Shown: one piece after another, positions 1 to 7,040 of the stretch
Layout of the letters: each line of letters opens with the position of its first letter
Numbering within the stretch: position 1 is the first letter of the stretch
Assembly: GCA_014379785.1 (NCBI GenBank)
Contig: JACMLD010000365.1
Span: 1 to 9,838, forward strand
Direction of reading: 5' to 3'
Length of the DNA: 9,838 nucleotides
DNA from: Chitinophagaceae bacterium
GTDB taxonomy: Bacteria; Bacteroidota; Bacteroidia; Chitinophagales; Chitinophagaceae
The notes under the pieces: model-generated
The model's input: only the letters and a program-made list of their open reading frames with translations
The model's database searches: none
Told to the model about the DNA's origin: nothing
Position numbers and translations under genes: made by a program

Positions 1-24
1 CTGGAAGAACGAGGTTTTGAATAA
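1..24 (+). CDS. 3' end of an upstream coding frame (partial, unidentified)
   Basis: The window opens in a frame reading LEERGFE followed by TAA at 22-24. It lies 6 nt before the ATG of the methyltransferase on the same strand, a spacing typical of an operon. Only seven residues are visible, so the product cannot be identified, and the open frame could be chance. If real, it would be the penultimate gene of a plus-strand cluster that ends with the methyltransferase. Confidence 0.35.
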   Translation: MEERGFE

Positions 25-30
25 TCAGCC

Positions 31-867
31 ATGATCAAGTCCATCCTGAAACAGATTCTACGTACAACCAATTTCTATTATCCACTGCAGGGTAGCTATA
101 CCCGCATCATCGCCAATCTCCGCAAACGCAATCTGAAGAAAAAATTTGAACCATTCAAAGGAAGTGGCTTCACCTGCAATTTTTGCGGGTCTTCCTATTC
201 GAAATTTGAGTCCTGGGATCCACCGGGTGCAGATGCCGAAGCACTGGCGAGAAATAAGGTGTTATCCGGCTACGGAGAAAATATTATTTGTCCAAATTGC
301 CTGAGTACTGCAAGAGAAAGATTGGTCAGGCTGATGATAGAAAAATCAGAATTTCCTGAAAAAAAGAAAATCCTCTTTCTTGCGCCGGAAGAAAAACTAT
401 ATCGTTGGCTTGCTGGTCAGGCAGAAGTGATTTCCGGTGACCTGGAACCGGGATTTTACCGTTTTATTGACCCGCAAATCAGACATTCAGATGCCACTGC
501 CCTGGAGTTTGGAAACGGGACCTTTGATTTGGTCATCGCCAATCATATCATGGAGCATATCCCAAACGACAGACTCGCTATGCGGGAAATATTCAGGGTC
601 CTGAAAACCGGCGGCAGGGCCATTTTACAGGTCCCGTTTTCTGCGCATATCAACAATACCATTGAAGAACCTGCTATAAAGGATCCGGCAAAGCAATCCG
701 CCTTATTCGGACAAAAAGATCATGTACGAATCTATCAGTTGCACGACTACATTTTGCGGCTGCAGGCAGCGGGCTTTCAGGTGAAATATCTTACCGATGA
801 AGAGCTCAGCGATTTTCATCACTATGCCATTCAGAAAGGAGAGGGATTTTTTTCGATTGTGAAATAG
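31..867 (+). CDS. Class I SAM-dependent methyltransferase with N-terminal zinc-ribbon-like module
   Basis: This 278-residue protein is predicted to transfer a methyl group from S-adenosylmethionine to an unknown substrate in the cytoplasm. Four cysteines form two pairs, CNFC at 49-52 and CPNC at 87-90. The second pair continues into LSTARERL, fitting the CPxCxSxxRxR signature of a methyltransferase group often found in polysaccharide loci. The Rossmann part follows: ILFLAPE (about 114-120) stands where motif I is expected but lacks the usual GxGxG, GDLEP (136-140) gives the acidic loop, SDATALEF lies at 153-160, FDLVIANHIMEHI is the motif IV/post-IV region (about 165-177), and LKTGG with a following beta strand lies at 191-203. 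The ATG at 31 is the first start after an in-frame TAA at 22-24. The gene is probably the last of a plus-strand cluster and ends 3 nt from the converging minus-strand operon. The fold is confident; the substrate (sugar, lipid or small molecule) is not known. Confidence 0.85.
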   Translation: MIKSILKQILRTTNFYYPLQGSYTRIIANLRKRNLKKKFEPFKGSGFTCNFCGSSYSKFESWDPPGADAEALARNKVLSGYGENIICPNCLSTARERLVRLMIEKSEFPEKKKILFLAPEEKLYRWLAGQAEVISGDLEPGFYRFIDPQIRHSDATALEFGNGTFDLVIANHIMEHIPNDRLAMREIFRVLKTGGRAILQVPFSAHINNTIEEPAIKDPAKQSALFGQKDHVRIYQLHDYILRLQAAGFQVKYLTDEELSDFHHYAIQKGEGFFSIVK

Positions 868-877
868 GTTTTATTTC
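861..877. repeat. Short inverted repeat over the convergent stop codons
   Basis: GAAATA at 861-866 and TATTTC at 872-877 are perfect inverted arms around a 5-nt loop. The element covers the stop codons of both converging genes (TAG 865-867 plus strand, TAA 871-873 minus strand). The stem is only 6 bp and AT-rich, and no T-run follows it on either strand, so it is not a convincing intrinsic terminator. It is the only dyad at the junction and could be a weak shared 3' end or a chance repeat. Confidence 0.3.
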
Positions 878-1788
878 TTCAGCAGCTTTATCAGGGGAGG
901 AAGAAAATTATATCTGACAAACCCATAGGGCTGGTTCACCCCACCCATTTTTTCATAAAACTTTGCAACGCCCGCCTGGTCTGAACCTTCGAGGTCAAGG
1001 ATCAAACCGCTGCCGGCGAACTCTTCAATCAGCCTGTCGTACAGAAAGTAATTCGCCTCCAGTGTTTTGCCATCTTTGGTAATACAGGAAACCAGGTTGT
1101 AGAGACGTTTGCCATCATTGAGCAATAATACCAGCGCGACCAGTTGTCCGTTCTCAGCAAAGGCCTGCCGGATGATGACCTGGCCGGTCAGCGACAATTT
1201 TTCGCAAACTTTTTTAAATGAAAGAAAGACATCGTCTTTCATATGCGGCAATCTTTTGCTATAGAGGTTTTGATAGAGATCAACGGCCGCATTGAAATCT
1301 GAAGAGCTGGCATATTTAAGGTTGAATTTTTTTATCCTTCTGAGGCTTTTTGAAAAACCCGGCAGGTACTGCTTACCGAGTGAACCATAATCTTTTCCCA
1401 GGTCAATCAGGTAGTTATTCAGCGGAGAGATATGTTCACTTAATATATCGTGAAACCTGTCGGCATTCAAAGCAAATTCTCCGAAACGAAAATTTTCCAG
1501 CACACCATCTGAAAAAGATTTCAGCGTCTCCTCATGTAGCGGGTTCTTCGAAAAAATGCCGCCCTGTTGTGTGAACGCCGGTTGATAAAGATAACCGATG
1601 CGGTATTTTTTTTTCCAGGTCAAAGGCATCACTGCTTCATAATCGTTCAGGACCAGGCCCGCCCATTGAGGCGAAAACGCATCCAGATAAAAAGACTGCG
1701 CATATATCAGACCATTAGTAGCATTCGCTATACATTCATCCCAGCGCAATTTGTCTATTTCTTCGTATCGTAGGTATTCGGGTTTCAA
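871..1788 (-). CDS. FemAB/GNAT-like acyltransferase family protein
   Basis: This 305-residue cytoplasmic protein resembles the FemAB-like/GNAT-fold proteins common in Bacteroidota, often annotated simply as GNAT-family or hypothetical. Visible signs are an N-terminal WDECIANATNGLIYAQSFYL segment (16-35), a basic SLRRIKKF stretch (148-155) that typically precedes the second GNAT-like domain, and a C-terminal LDLEGSDQAGVAKFYEKMGG block (264-283) typical of that domain's last strand and helix. There is no signal peptide or clear membrane span. The start is a TTG: a TGA lies in frame nine codons upstream of it, no ATG lies between, and the next Met is at residue 54, inside conserved sequence. The TTG is one nt from the TAG of the peptidase gene, so translational coupling is likely. 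It is the last gene of the operon. It may add an acyl or aminoacyl group to a glycan or its lipid-linked precursor, but that is inferred from neighbours only. Confidence 0.75.
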   Translation of the reverse strand: MKPEYLRYEEIDKLRWDECIANATNGLIYAQSFYLDAFSPQWAGLVLNDYEAVMPLTWKKKYRIGYLYQPAFTQQGGIFSKNPLHEETLKSFSDGVLENFRFGEFALNADRFHDILSEHISPLNNYLIDLGKDYGSLGKQYLPGFSKSLRRIKKFNLKYASSSDFNAAVDLYQNLYSKRLPHMKDDVFLSFKKVCEKLSLTGQVIIRQAFAENGQLVALVLLLNDGKRLYNLVSCITKDGKTLEANYFLYDRLIEEFAGSGLILDLEGSDQAGVAKFYEKMGGVNQPYGFVRYNFLPPLIKLLKK

Positions 1789-1789
1789 A

Positions 1790-4615
1790 CTAGAAGATGA
1801 GTTGCGGAATCAATCTGCGGGGTTTAAAATTCTGAACATCTATACTGAAAGAAATGGTTTTAAACACAGATTTGGAACCAAGGGTGGAAAGGAAATAATC
1901 AGAAAATTCTTTGCTATAGATGATGGGCATATAGACATTTACTGTTTCGTTGAGAATTGAGAGTTGCAGACCCGCATCGAATAAAAAGCGCGCTGTGGGT
2001 GCATCTTTTTTCCAGCCTTCCGCATAGGTGCCGATATCGACGAATATTTTCAATGGACTTTTCGCATGCAGTGCATTCGACTTGATGGGAATATCGGCCA
2101 CCAGGTTCAACGAAGACAGCCAGTCATCTGTCTTGCCGATTTTGCTGCTGAGCAGGTCTGTACGCACTTTGAAGGCTCCGTCTCTTTGCATGATCTGGCG
2201 ACTCAGCCCGCCGTCAAACTCATTCCTTCCCGCAAAATAAGTGCTGTATGTGTAATCCTCGTAACCATTGGCACCGGTGAGGTTGAGGTGATACCTGTCC
2301 GTTTCGAATTGTTTTGAAAACGTCTTCGAACCGGTGTATAGAAATTTGCCCGCGAAAAATCTGGCCTTCAATCCACCTTCGACCTCACCCGGATAATTGA
2401 GAGAATAGCTTCCTGTAAATGCTGCCCTGATAAATTGCGAAGCCTGCTCTACCTGTAATTCACCACTATATGGATAAAGGGCCCGGTCATTTTCAACCAC
2501 GAATTTCAACTGGTTCAGATACCGCGATGATTTTACTTTTTCAACAATATCCATGGTGTCGGTACCGGTTATCTGTGTTCTGAATAGCAGATTGTCCTCA
2601 TTAAAAAAATATGTCCTGAACTGGATATACTTTTGTTTCTGTGAGCCCGCATGACTTTCCTTAAATGTGATGCGGGCGAAGGGGGCCAATTTTCTGAATC
2701 CGAGGATGATTTTTTCTTTTCCTGCAGGGGTGAATTCATCCGTGGAGAATCTGGCTGCTGCCAGACCGATTTCCGCACGATACAGCAGACCGCCCGGATA
2801 CCATCCATAGGAAGCTCTCGCCAGATAGTTAAATTGCTTGCTGCCTGTGGCATAAAGAGGAATTGCGAGAAAGCGGAACTTTGGCATCACTACCTGGTAA
2901 TTGTGAATCGCTGCTCCGATCATGAACTTGTCGTACTTATTAACGCCAATGGCAGGCATGACGTTGATATAATGGAATTTCTTATAATCCTGGCCATAAA
3001 ACAATGCGGGTCTGATCTTTTTGCTTTTACCAGTTTCCAGTGCACCAGTTCTGTCTTTCAAAGAATACCAGCTGTCCAGATTTTGCTTACCGATGCTATC
3101 TGCCACAGATTTAAAATCTTCGGGATATGGATGTTTGAATTTCCATTTTTCAAAATATCCCTTCATCATTGAATCGAATACGGGCCTGCCCAGTTGCAGT
3201 TCCAGATTTTTCATCCACTGCGCGGTCTTTGTATAGGAAATAACGCCGTAGTTGAGCGGACTGTATTCTTCTGAGCGAATATCTATCGGCTGATCTTTGT
3301 GTATACTGTAAAGACCTTCCAGAAGTAGATCCTGCAGGTCATCCAGTCCTTTACCCGCGGTCTGGCTTCTTGTCCGGTCATCATAATAACTGTTCATGCC
3401 TTCATCCATCCACGCATGTTTTCTTTCGTTGGAAGCGAGTATACCGTAAAACCAGTTATGTCCCACCTCATGACCGATCACCGAAGTCAGTGTGCCTTTG
3501 TCCGAGACAGGGGAGATACTGGTAATCATGGGATATTCCATACCGCCATCCACTCCCATCTTTGCCTCCACCACAGAAACGGAACCATAAGGATATGGGC
3601 CGACCAGTTCGCTCCTTGTTCTGACGGCTTCCCTGATATCTGAGATGCTGTTATCCCATTGAGCTGCAGAGGCTGGTAAAAAATAACTGAACAGTTTTAC
3701 AGTCCGGCCATCTGCGACCACCATGCTGTCAGCCTTCACACGAAAGCGTTTGTCTGCAAACCATGCAAAATCGTGTATACGTGACTGTTTGAACTGAATG
3801 GTTTTCATTTCGCCGGAGGACGCGGGGTAGTCCTGCACGATTTTTTTCTGATATCGGCGCGACTTTGTTTTCACCAGCTTCTTCGTCACAAGCGGCACCC
3901 AGTTAAATTCGCGTCTGGTGTTAAGCCATGCCCGCTCGCTTTCATCCTGCAATTCTCCGGTAGCGGCAACCACATAATTAGCGGCAACGGTTATCCGCAC
4001 GTCGTAGTTGCCGAATTCGCTGTAAAATTCTCCCAGGTCGAGGTAGGGGATAGGGTGCCATCCATTTTTGTCATACACGGCCGGCTTCGGATACCATTGG
4101 GTGACCTGGTAACTATCGCCCACATGTCCGCCGCGCGAAAAATTGCGTGGCAGCTGCACATGGAAAGGAGTACTGATATTGACCATCTTTCCTGGTAACA
4201 GCGGCGCGGGCAAAATCAGTTTTAAGATATCTATATGCTGAGGATGGTCTTCGAGTTCGGCGCTCAGTCCATCTACTTTAAAATCGAGGCGATTGATATA
4301 TCCCCGCTCTTCTTTTTTGCTGAAATAAAAATCAGTCTTATTGTTCTGAAGTCTTTGCTCGCTGAATGCCGTGCGGTCATTTTTAAATGCATTGGGCCAG
4401 ATATGAAACCAGATAAAATCAAGTGTGTCGGGCGAGTTGTTGTAATATTCGATCTTTTCAAAACCATTCAGTTCATGCGTACTGTCCACCAGGGTCACAT
4501 CGATCAGATGGTTGACCTGCTGTTGCCAGTAAGACTGAGAAAATGCAGGAACGCCTGACACAGCGCATACAAGAAAAAGCAAAACCGGTTTTAGCAAGAT
4601 GGGTTGTTTGATCAA
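1790..4615 (-). CDS. Secreted M1-family (gluzincin) metallopeptidase with C-terminal beta-barrel-like half
   Basis: From the preferred TTG start the protein has 941 residues. A signal peptide is visible: IKQ, a hydrophobic run from about 7 to 22, then PAFS|QS. The M1 zinc site is HEVGH at 382-386, with the third ligand Glu 405 after exactly 18 intervening residues (HEXXH-X18-E). A GGMEYP stretch (357-362) replaces the GAMEN exopeptidase motif, and Tyr 461 in YTKTAQ fits the catalytic tyrosine. After about residue 530 the sequence becomes alternating polar/hydrophobic strands rich in aromatics to a terminal Phe, which reads like an outer-membrane beta-barrel of the surface-antigen type. The likely location is periplasm or outer membrane. 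A longer frame opens at an ATG at 4687, but that start overlaps the upstream gene by 65 nt and puts 24 non-signal-like residues before the signal peptide. The TTG at 4615 lies 7 nt after the upstream stop. The peptidase assignment is strong; the barrel and the glycan-operon role are inference. Confidence 0.9.
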   Translation of the reverse strand: MIKQPILLKPVLLFLVCAVSGVPAFSQSYWQQQVNHLIDVTLVDSTHELNGFEKIEYYNNSPDTLDFIWFHIWPNAFKNDRTAFSEQRLQNNKTDFYFSKKEERGYINRLDFKVDGLSAELEDHPQHIDILKLILPAPLLPGKMVNISTPFHVQLPRNFSRGGHVGDSYQVTQWYPKPAVYDKNGWHPIPYLDLGEFYSEFGNYDVRITVAANYVVAATGELQDESERAWLNTRREFNWVPLVTKKLVKTKSRRYQKKIVQDYPASSGEMKTIQFKQSRIHDFAWFADKRFRVKADSMVVADGRTVKLFSYFLPASAAQWDNSISDIREAVRTRSELVGPYPYGSVSVVEAKMGVDGGMEYPMITSISPVSDKGTLTSVIGHEVGHNWFYGILASNERKHAWMDEGMNSYYDDRTRSQTAGKGLDDLQDLLLEGLYSIHKDQPIDIRSEEYSPLNYGVISYTKTAQWMKNLELQLGRPVFDSMMKGYFEKWKFKHPYPEDFKSVADSIGKQNLDSWYSLKDRTGALETGKSKKIRPALFYGQDYKKFHYINVMPAIGVNKYDKFMIGAAIHNYQVVMPKFRFLAIPLYATGSKQFNYLARASYGWYPGGLLYRAEIGLAAARFSTDEFTPAGKEKIILGFRKLAPFARITFKESHAGSQKQKYIQFRTYFFNEDNLLFRTQITGTDTMDIVEKVKSSRYLNQLKFVVENDRALYPYSGELQVEQASQFIRAAFTGSYSLNYPGEVEGGLKARFFAGKFLYTGSKTFSKQFETDRYHLNLTGANGYEDYTYSTYFAGRNEFDGGLSRQIMQRDGAFKVRTDLLSSKIGKTDDWLSSLNLVADIPIKSNALHAKSPLKIFVDIGTYAEGWKKDAPTARFLFDAGLQLSILNETVNVYMPIIYSKEFSDYFLSTLGSKSVFKTISFSIDVQNFKPRRLIPQLIF

Positions 4616-4634
4616 AAATAATCTATCTTCCTTT
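4613..4634 (-). promoter_or_regulatory. Ribosome-binding region and TTG start for the metallopeptidase
   Basis: On the minus strand, AAAGGAAG (4634-4627) sits in the last codons of the upstream transferase, followed by its TAG (4625-4623) and then TTG at 4615-4613. The purine block to TTG spacing is 11 nt, slightly long, but this is the best Shine-Dalgarno-like match in an operon whose other genes mostly lack one. Together with the signal peptide starting immediately at that TTG, it favours 4615 over the ATG at 4687. Confidence 0.5.
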
Positions 4635-6032
4635 ACCCATGAAAATGATCCTGAGGGTATGCAGCATGATTTTGAAATCGAGGGCAAGAGAAATATTTTC
4701 CATATAGATCAGGTCGTACTGCATTCTTTCGATCATTTCATCCACGTTTTCGGCGTAGCCAAATTGTACCATGCCCCAGGAGGTTAATCCCGGCTTCACT
4801 TTGAGAAGGTATTTGAAATAGGGCGCCTTCTGACTGATCAGCTCGATATAATGTGGTCGTTCCGCTCTCGGTCCCACCAGGCTCATTTCGCCAATCAGCA
4901 CATTCCACAACTGCGGAAGTTCATCCAGACGCCATTTCCGCATGGTTTTCCCCCAGATGGTTATACGGGGATCATTGTGGCTGGAGAGTGCGGGACCGGC
5001 TTTCTCGGCATCGTAAAACATGGATCTGAACTTGTGCAGATAAAAGGGTTTGCCTTTGTATCCTGTTCTTTGCTGCGCAATCAGCACAGGCCCTTTTGAT
5101 GAAAACCGCACCCGCAGCGCGATATAGGCCATCAATGGTGACAAAAATATAAGGCCTGATGTAGCGATGAAGATATCGAGGAAGCGCTTGATGTTTTGCT
5201 GCCATTCCGGGATAAGTCCGGTCCGGATATCGGTAAAAATCGGGCTCAGTATATTGGCCGTCCGAACAGTGCCGGCAATGATATCGAGTGTGCTTGGCAG
5301 AATTTTGATATCTACCTCTTTATCGCTTAGCCGGCTGATGATGGACTCCACGTCTTTTCGCTCAGAATTGTCCATGGCAACAATAACCAGCTCCACGTCT
5401 TCTTTGTCTATGATGGTTTCCAGTTCCGCCATCGGTCCCAGCCAGGGCAGAAATGCGGAAAGTCCATTTTTCTGATCACTCACAAAACCGGCGTAATAAA
5501 TGCCAGAGTTGCGCATGTTTTTTTGGGTATTGTTGAATATCTGTGCCGAGGTTTTGTGGTCCCCGGCAAGTATGGCGTTGAACCTGACCTTTCCTTTAAG
5601 CATCTGCGACTTGGCCATATGCAGTAAAATCCACCTGCCCATGGCCGTTAGGAGAAACTGCATCACAATGAATGCAGCGAAAACACGGTAATAATATTGA
5701 ATGGAATGGTCGGAATCGTTGAGGATAATGATGAAGAAAATAATCGTGCAGCCAATGAGGCTGGAGAAAAATGTTTTCGAGATTTCGTTGAGCCTTGATT
5801 TTTTATAAAGTGAATTGTAACTGCCGATGAGAAAATAAAATATGACCCATAGCAACGGCAAAAGGGTTACACCGACGATGAAACGGTTGTTGAGATCGAG
5901 TTTGCCGGCATAATAGAATTCTTCCGCCAGCATATTTTTTCTAAGGATATAAAATAGTATCCATGTCAGTGCAGCAGCGAGATAATCGCTGATCGCGTAC
6001 CAGCCAATATGGATTTTTCGCTGCGGGGGCAT
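4623..6032 (-). CDS. Polyprenyl glycosylphosphotransferase, long WbaP/WcaJ-type
   Basis: This 469-residue inner-membrane enzyme is predicted to transfer a sugar-1-phosphate from a nucleotide sugar to undecaprenyl phosphate, the first membrane step of polysaccharide assembly. About four membrane spans occur in the first 140 residues (near 11-31, 52-71, 90-105, 115-135). A soluble CoA-binding-like domain (about 150-247) contains VELVIVAMDNS. A further hydrophobic segment lies at 282-308. The C-terminal bacterial sugar transferase domain shows KGPVLIAQQRTG (313-324), KFRSM (334-338), the catalytic Asp-Glu dyad in RLDELPQLWNV (D370, E371), and MSLVGPRAERP (383-393). Length and order match the full-size family. 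The ATG at 6032 lies 5 nt after the dehydrogenase stop. The sugar it transfers cannot be read from sequence. It is one of two sugar transferases in this operon. Confidence 0.93.
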   Translation of the reverse strand: MPPQRKIHIGWYAISDYLAAALTWILFYILRKNMLAEEFYYAGKLDLNNRFIVGVTLLPLLWVIFYFLIGSYNSLYKKSRLNEISKTFFSSLIGCTIIFFIIILNDSDHSIQYYYRVFAAFIVMQFLLTAMGRWILLHMAKSQMLKGKVRFNAILAGDHKTSAQIFNNTQKNMRNSGIYYAGFVSDQKNGLSAFLPWLGPMAELETIIDKEDVELVIVAMDNSERKDVESIISRLSDKEVDIKILPSTLDIIAGTVRTANILSPIFTDIRTGLIPEWQQNIKRFLDIFIATSGLIFLSPLMAYIALRVRFSSKGPVLIAQQRTGYKGKPFYLHKFRSMFYDAEKAGPALSSHNDPRITIWGKTMRKWRLDELPQLWNVLIGEMSLVGPRAERPHYIELISQKAPYFKYLLKVKPGLTSWGMVQFGYAENVDEMIERMQYDLIYMENISLALDFKIMLHTLRIIFMGKGR

Positions 6033-6037
6033 CCAGA

Positions 6038-7012
6038 CTAACTGTTAATGGAAAGATTTTTTATCTTATTGATGATCTGATGGGCAATGTCCATCGCGCG
6101 GTAGCCATCCACTTCGCTTACCAATGTGGGGGTATTGTCTACGATGGCATCGCGGAACTTTTCCAGTTCCATTTTTATCGCGTTCACCTCCGGAACAAGC
6201 GGATTGATCATGGCGATGGTGCGTTTGCCATGCGGTGTATCTAGGTCGAATGAAAACGCGTCGAGGTCCTGTGGCGTTTTCAATTTTATCACCTCGGTTT
6301 TTTTATTCAGAAAATCGATGCCGATATAAGCGTCTTTCTGAAAGAAACGCATCTTCCGCATTTTTTTCATCGAGATCCGACTGCTGGTGAGGTTTACCAC
6401 ACAGCCGTTGTTGAATTCGATGCGGACGTTGGCAATGTCCGGGGTATCTGTCATCACGGCTACGCCGCTCGCGGAGATTGATTTCACTTCACTTTTCACA
6501 AGACTTAAAATAATATCGATGTCGTGGATCATGAGGTCGAGGATGACGCTGACCTCTGTGCCTCTTGGATTGAACTGCGCAAGTCTGTGCACTTCTATAA
6601 ACATCGGATTGAGCTGGAGAGACTGTGCGGCGATATAAGCGGGATTGAATCGTTCCACATGGCCCACCTGCATTTTCACATTGGATTCCTTCACCAGCTT
6701 TACCAGGGCTCGTGCTTCTTCCATTGTATTGGCGAGTGGCTTTTCTACAAAAACATGCTTTCCTTTTTTGATCGCTTTTTCGCAGAGCGCAAAATGGTGG
6801 TTGGTGGGGGCAACGATATCGCAGGCGTCGCAGGCATCCATCAGTCTTTCGGGATCGAGAAAACGTGCTATCTGGTATTTTTCACTCACTTCCTGGGCGT
6901 TTACATCACTTGGATCGTAGAATCCAACGATTTCCACGCCTTTGATTTCTTTCCAGTTGTTTAAGTGAAATTTTCCCAGATGACCCACACCAAAGACCCC
7001 AATTTTGAGCAT
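6038..7012 (-). CDS. Gfo/Idh/MocA-family NAD(P)-dependent oxidoreductase
   Basis: This 324-residue cytoplasmic dehydrogenase has an N-terminal Rossmann fold with IGVFGVGHLGKFH (4-16) carrying the GxGxxG dinucleotide loop, the family EKP motif in VFVEKPLA (88-94; Lys 91 is the usual catalytic/cofactor-contacting lysine), GHVERFNPA (117-125), and a catalytic-type His in MIHDID (His 163). The likely substrate is a sugar or nucleotide sugar, given the neighbours; relatives in polysaccharide loci oxidise UDP-sugars at C3. No aminotransferase or acetyltransferase of the WlbB-E type is in the window, so a WlbA-like role is not supported. I chose the ATG at 7012 because MLKIGVFG begins the Rossmann strand directly; a TTG at 7030 would add six residues. 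The 28-nt gap before it is the largest inside the operon. Family assignment is very secure; the substrate is unknown. Confidence 0.92.
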   Translation of the reverse strand: MLKIGVFGVGHLGKFHLNNWKEIKGVEIVGFYDPSDVNAQEVSEKYQIARFLDPERLMDACDACDIVAPTNHHFALCEKAIKKGKHVFVEKPLANTMEEARALVKLVKESNVKMQVGHVERFNPAYIAAQSLQLNPMFIEVHRLAQFNPRGTEVSVILDLMIHDIDIILSLVKSEVKSISASGVAVMTDTPDIANVRIEFNNGCVVNLTSSRISMKKMRKMRFFQKDAYIGIDFLNKKTEVIKLKTPQDLDAFSFDLDTPHGKRTIAMINPLVPEVNAIKMELEKFRDAIVDNTPTLVSEVDGYRAMDIAHQIINKIKNLSINS

Positions 7013-7040
7013 GTTTTCAATTTTGCCCAAAGATAAGGTG

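Noticed and set aside
861..877. The convergent inverted repeat as a true bidirectional intrinsic terminator
   Set aside because: The stem is only 6 bp with mostly A-T pairs, and no T-run follows on either strand, so it is listed only as a repeat.
2651..3172. 173-codon plus-strand open frame opposite the peptidase gene
   Set aside because: It lies wholly antisense to the barrel-like region of a well-supported gene, has no motif and looks like a frame shadow.
4616..4687. N-terminal extension of the metallopeptidase from the ATG at 4687
   Set aside because: It overlaps the end of the transferase gene by 65 nt, encodes a 24-residue stretch without signal-peptide character, and places the true hydrophobic signal internally. 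The TTG at 4615 fits spacing and signal peptide better.
6524..6964. 146-codon plus-strand open frame opposite the dehydrogenase
   Set aside because: It is rich in His, Phe and Cys in a pattern expected from the reverse complement of the dehydrogenase, and shows no domain signature.
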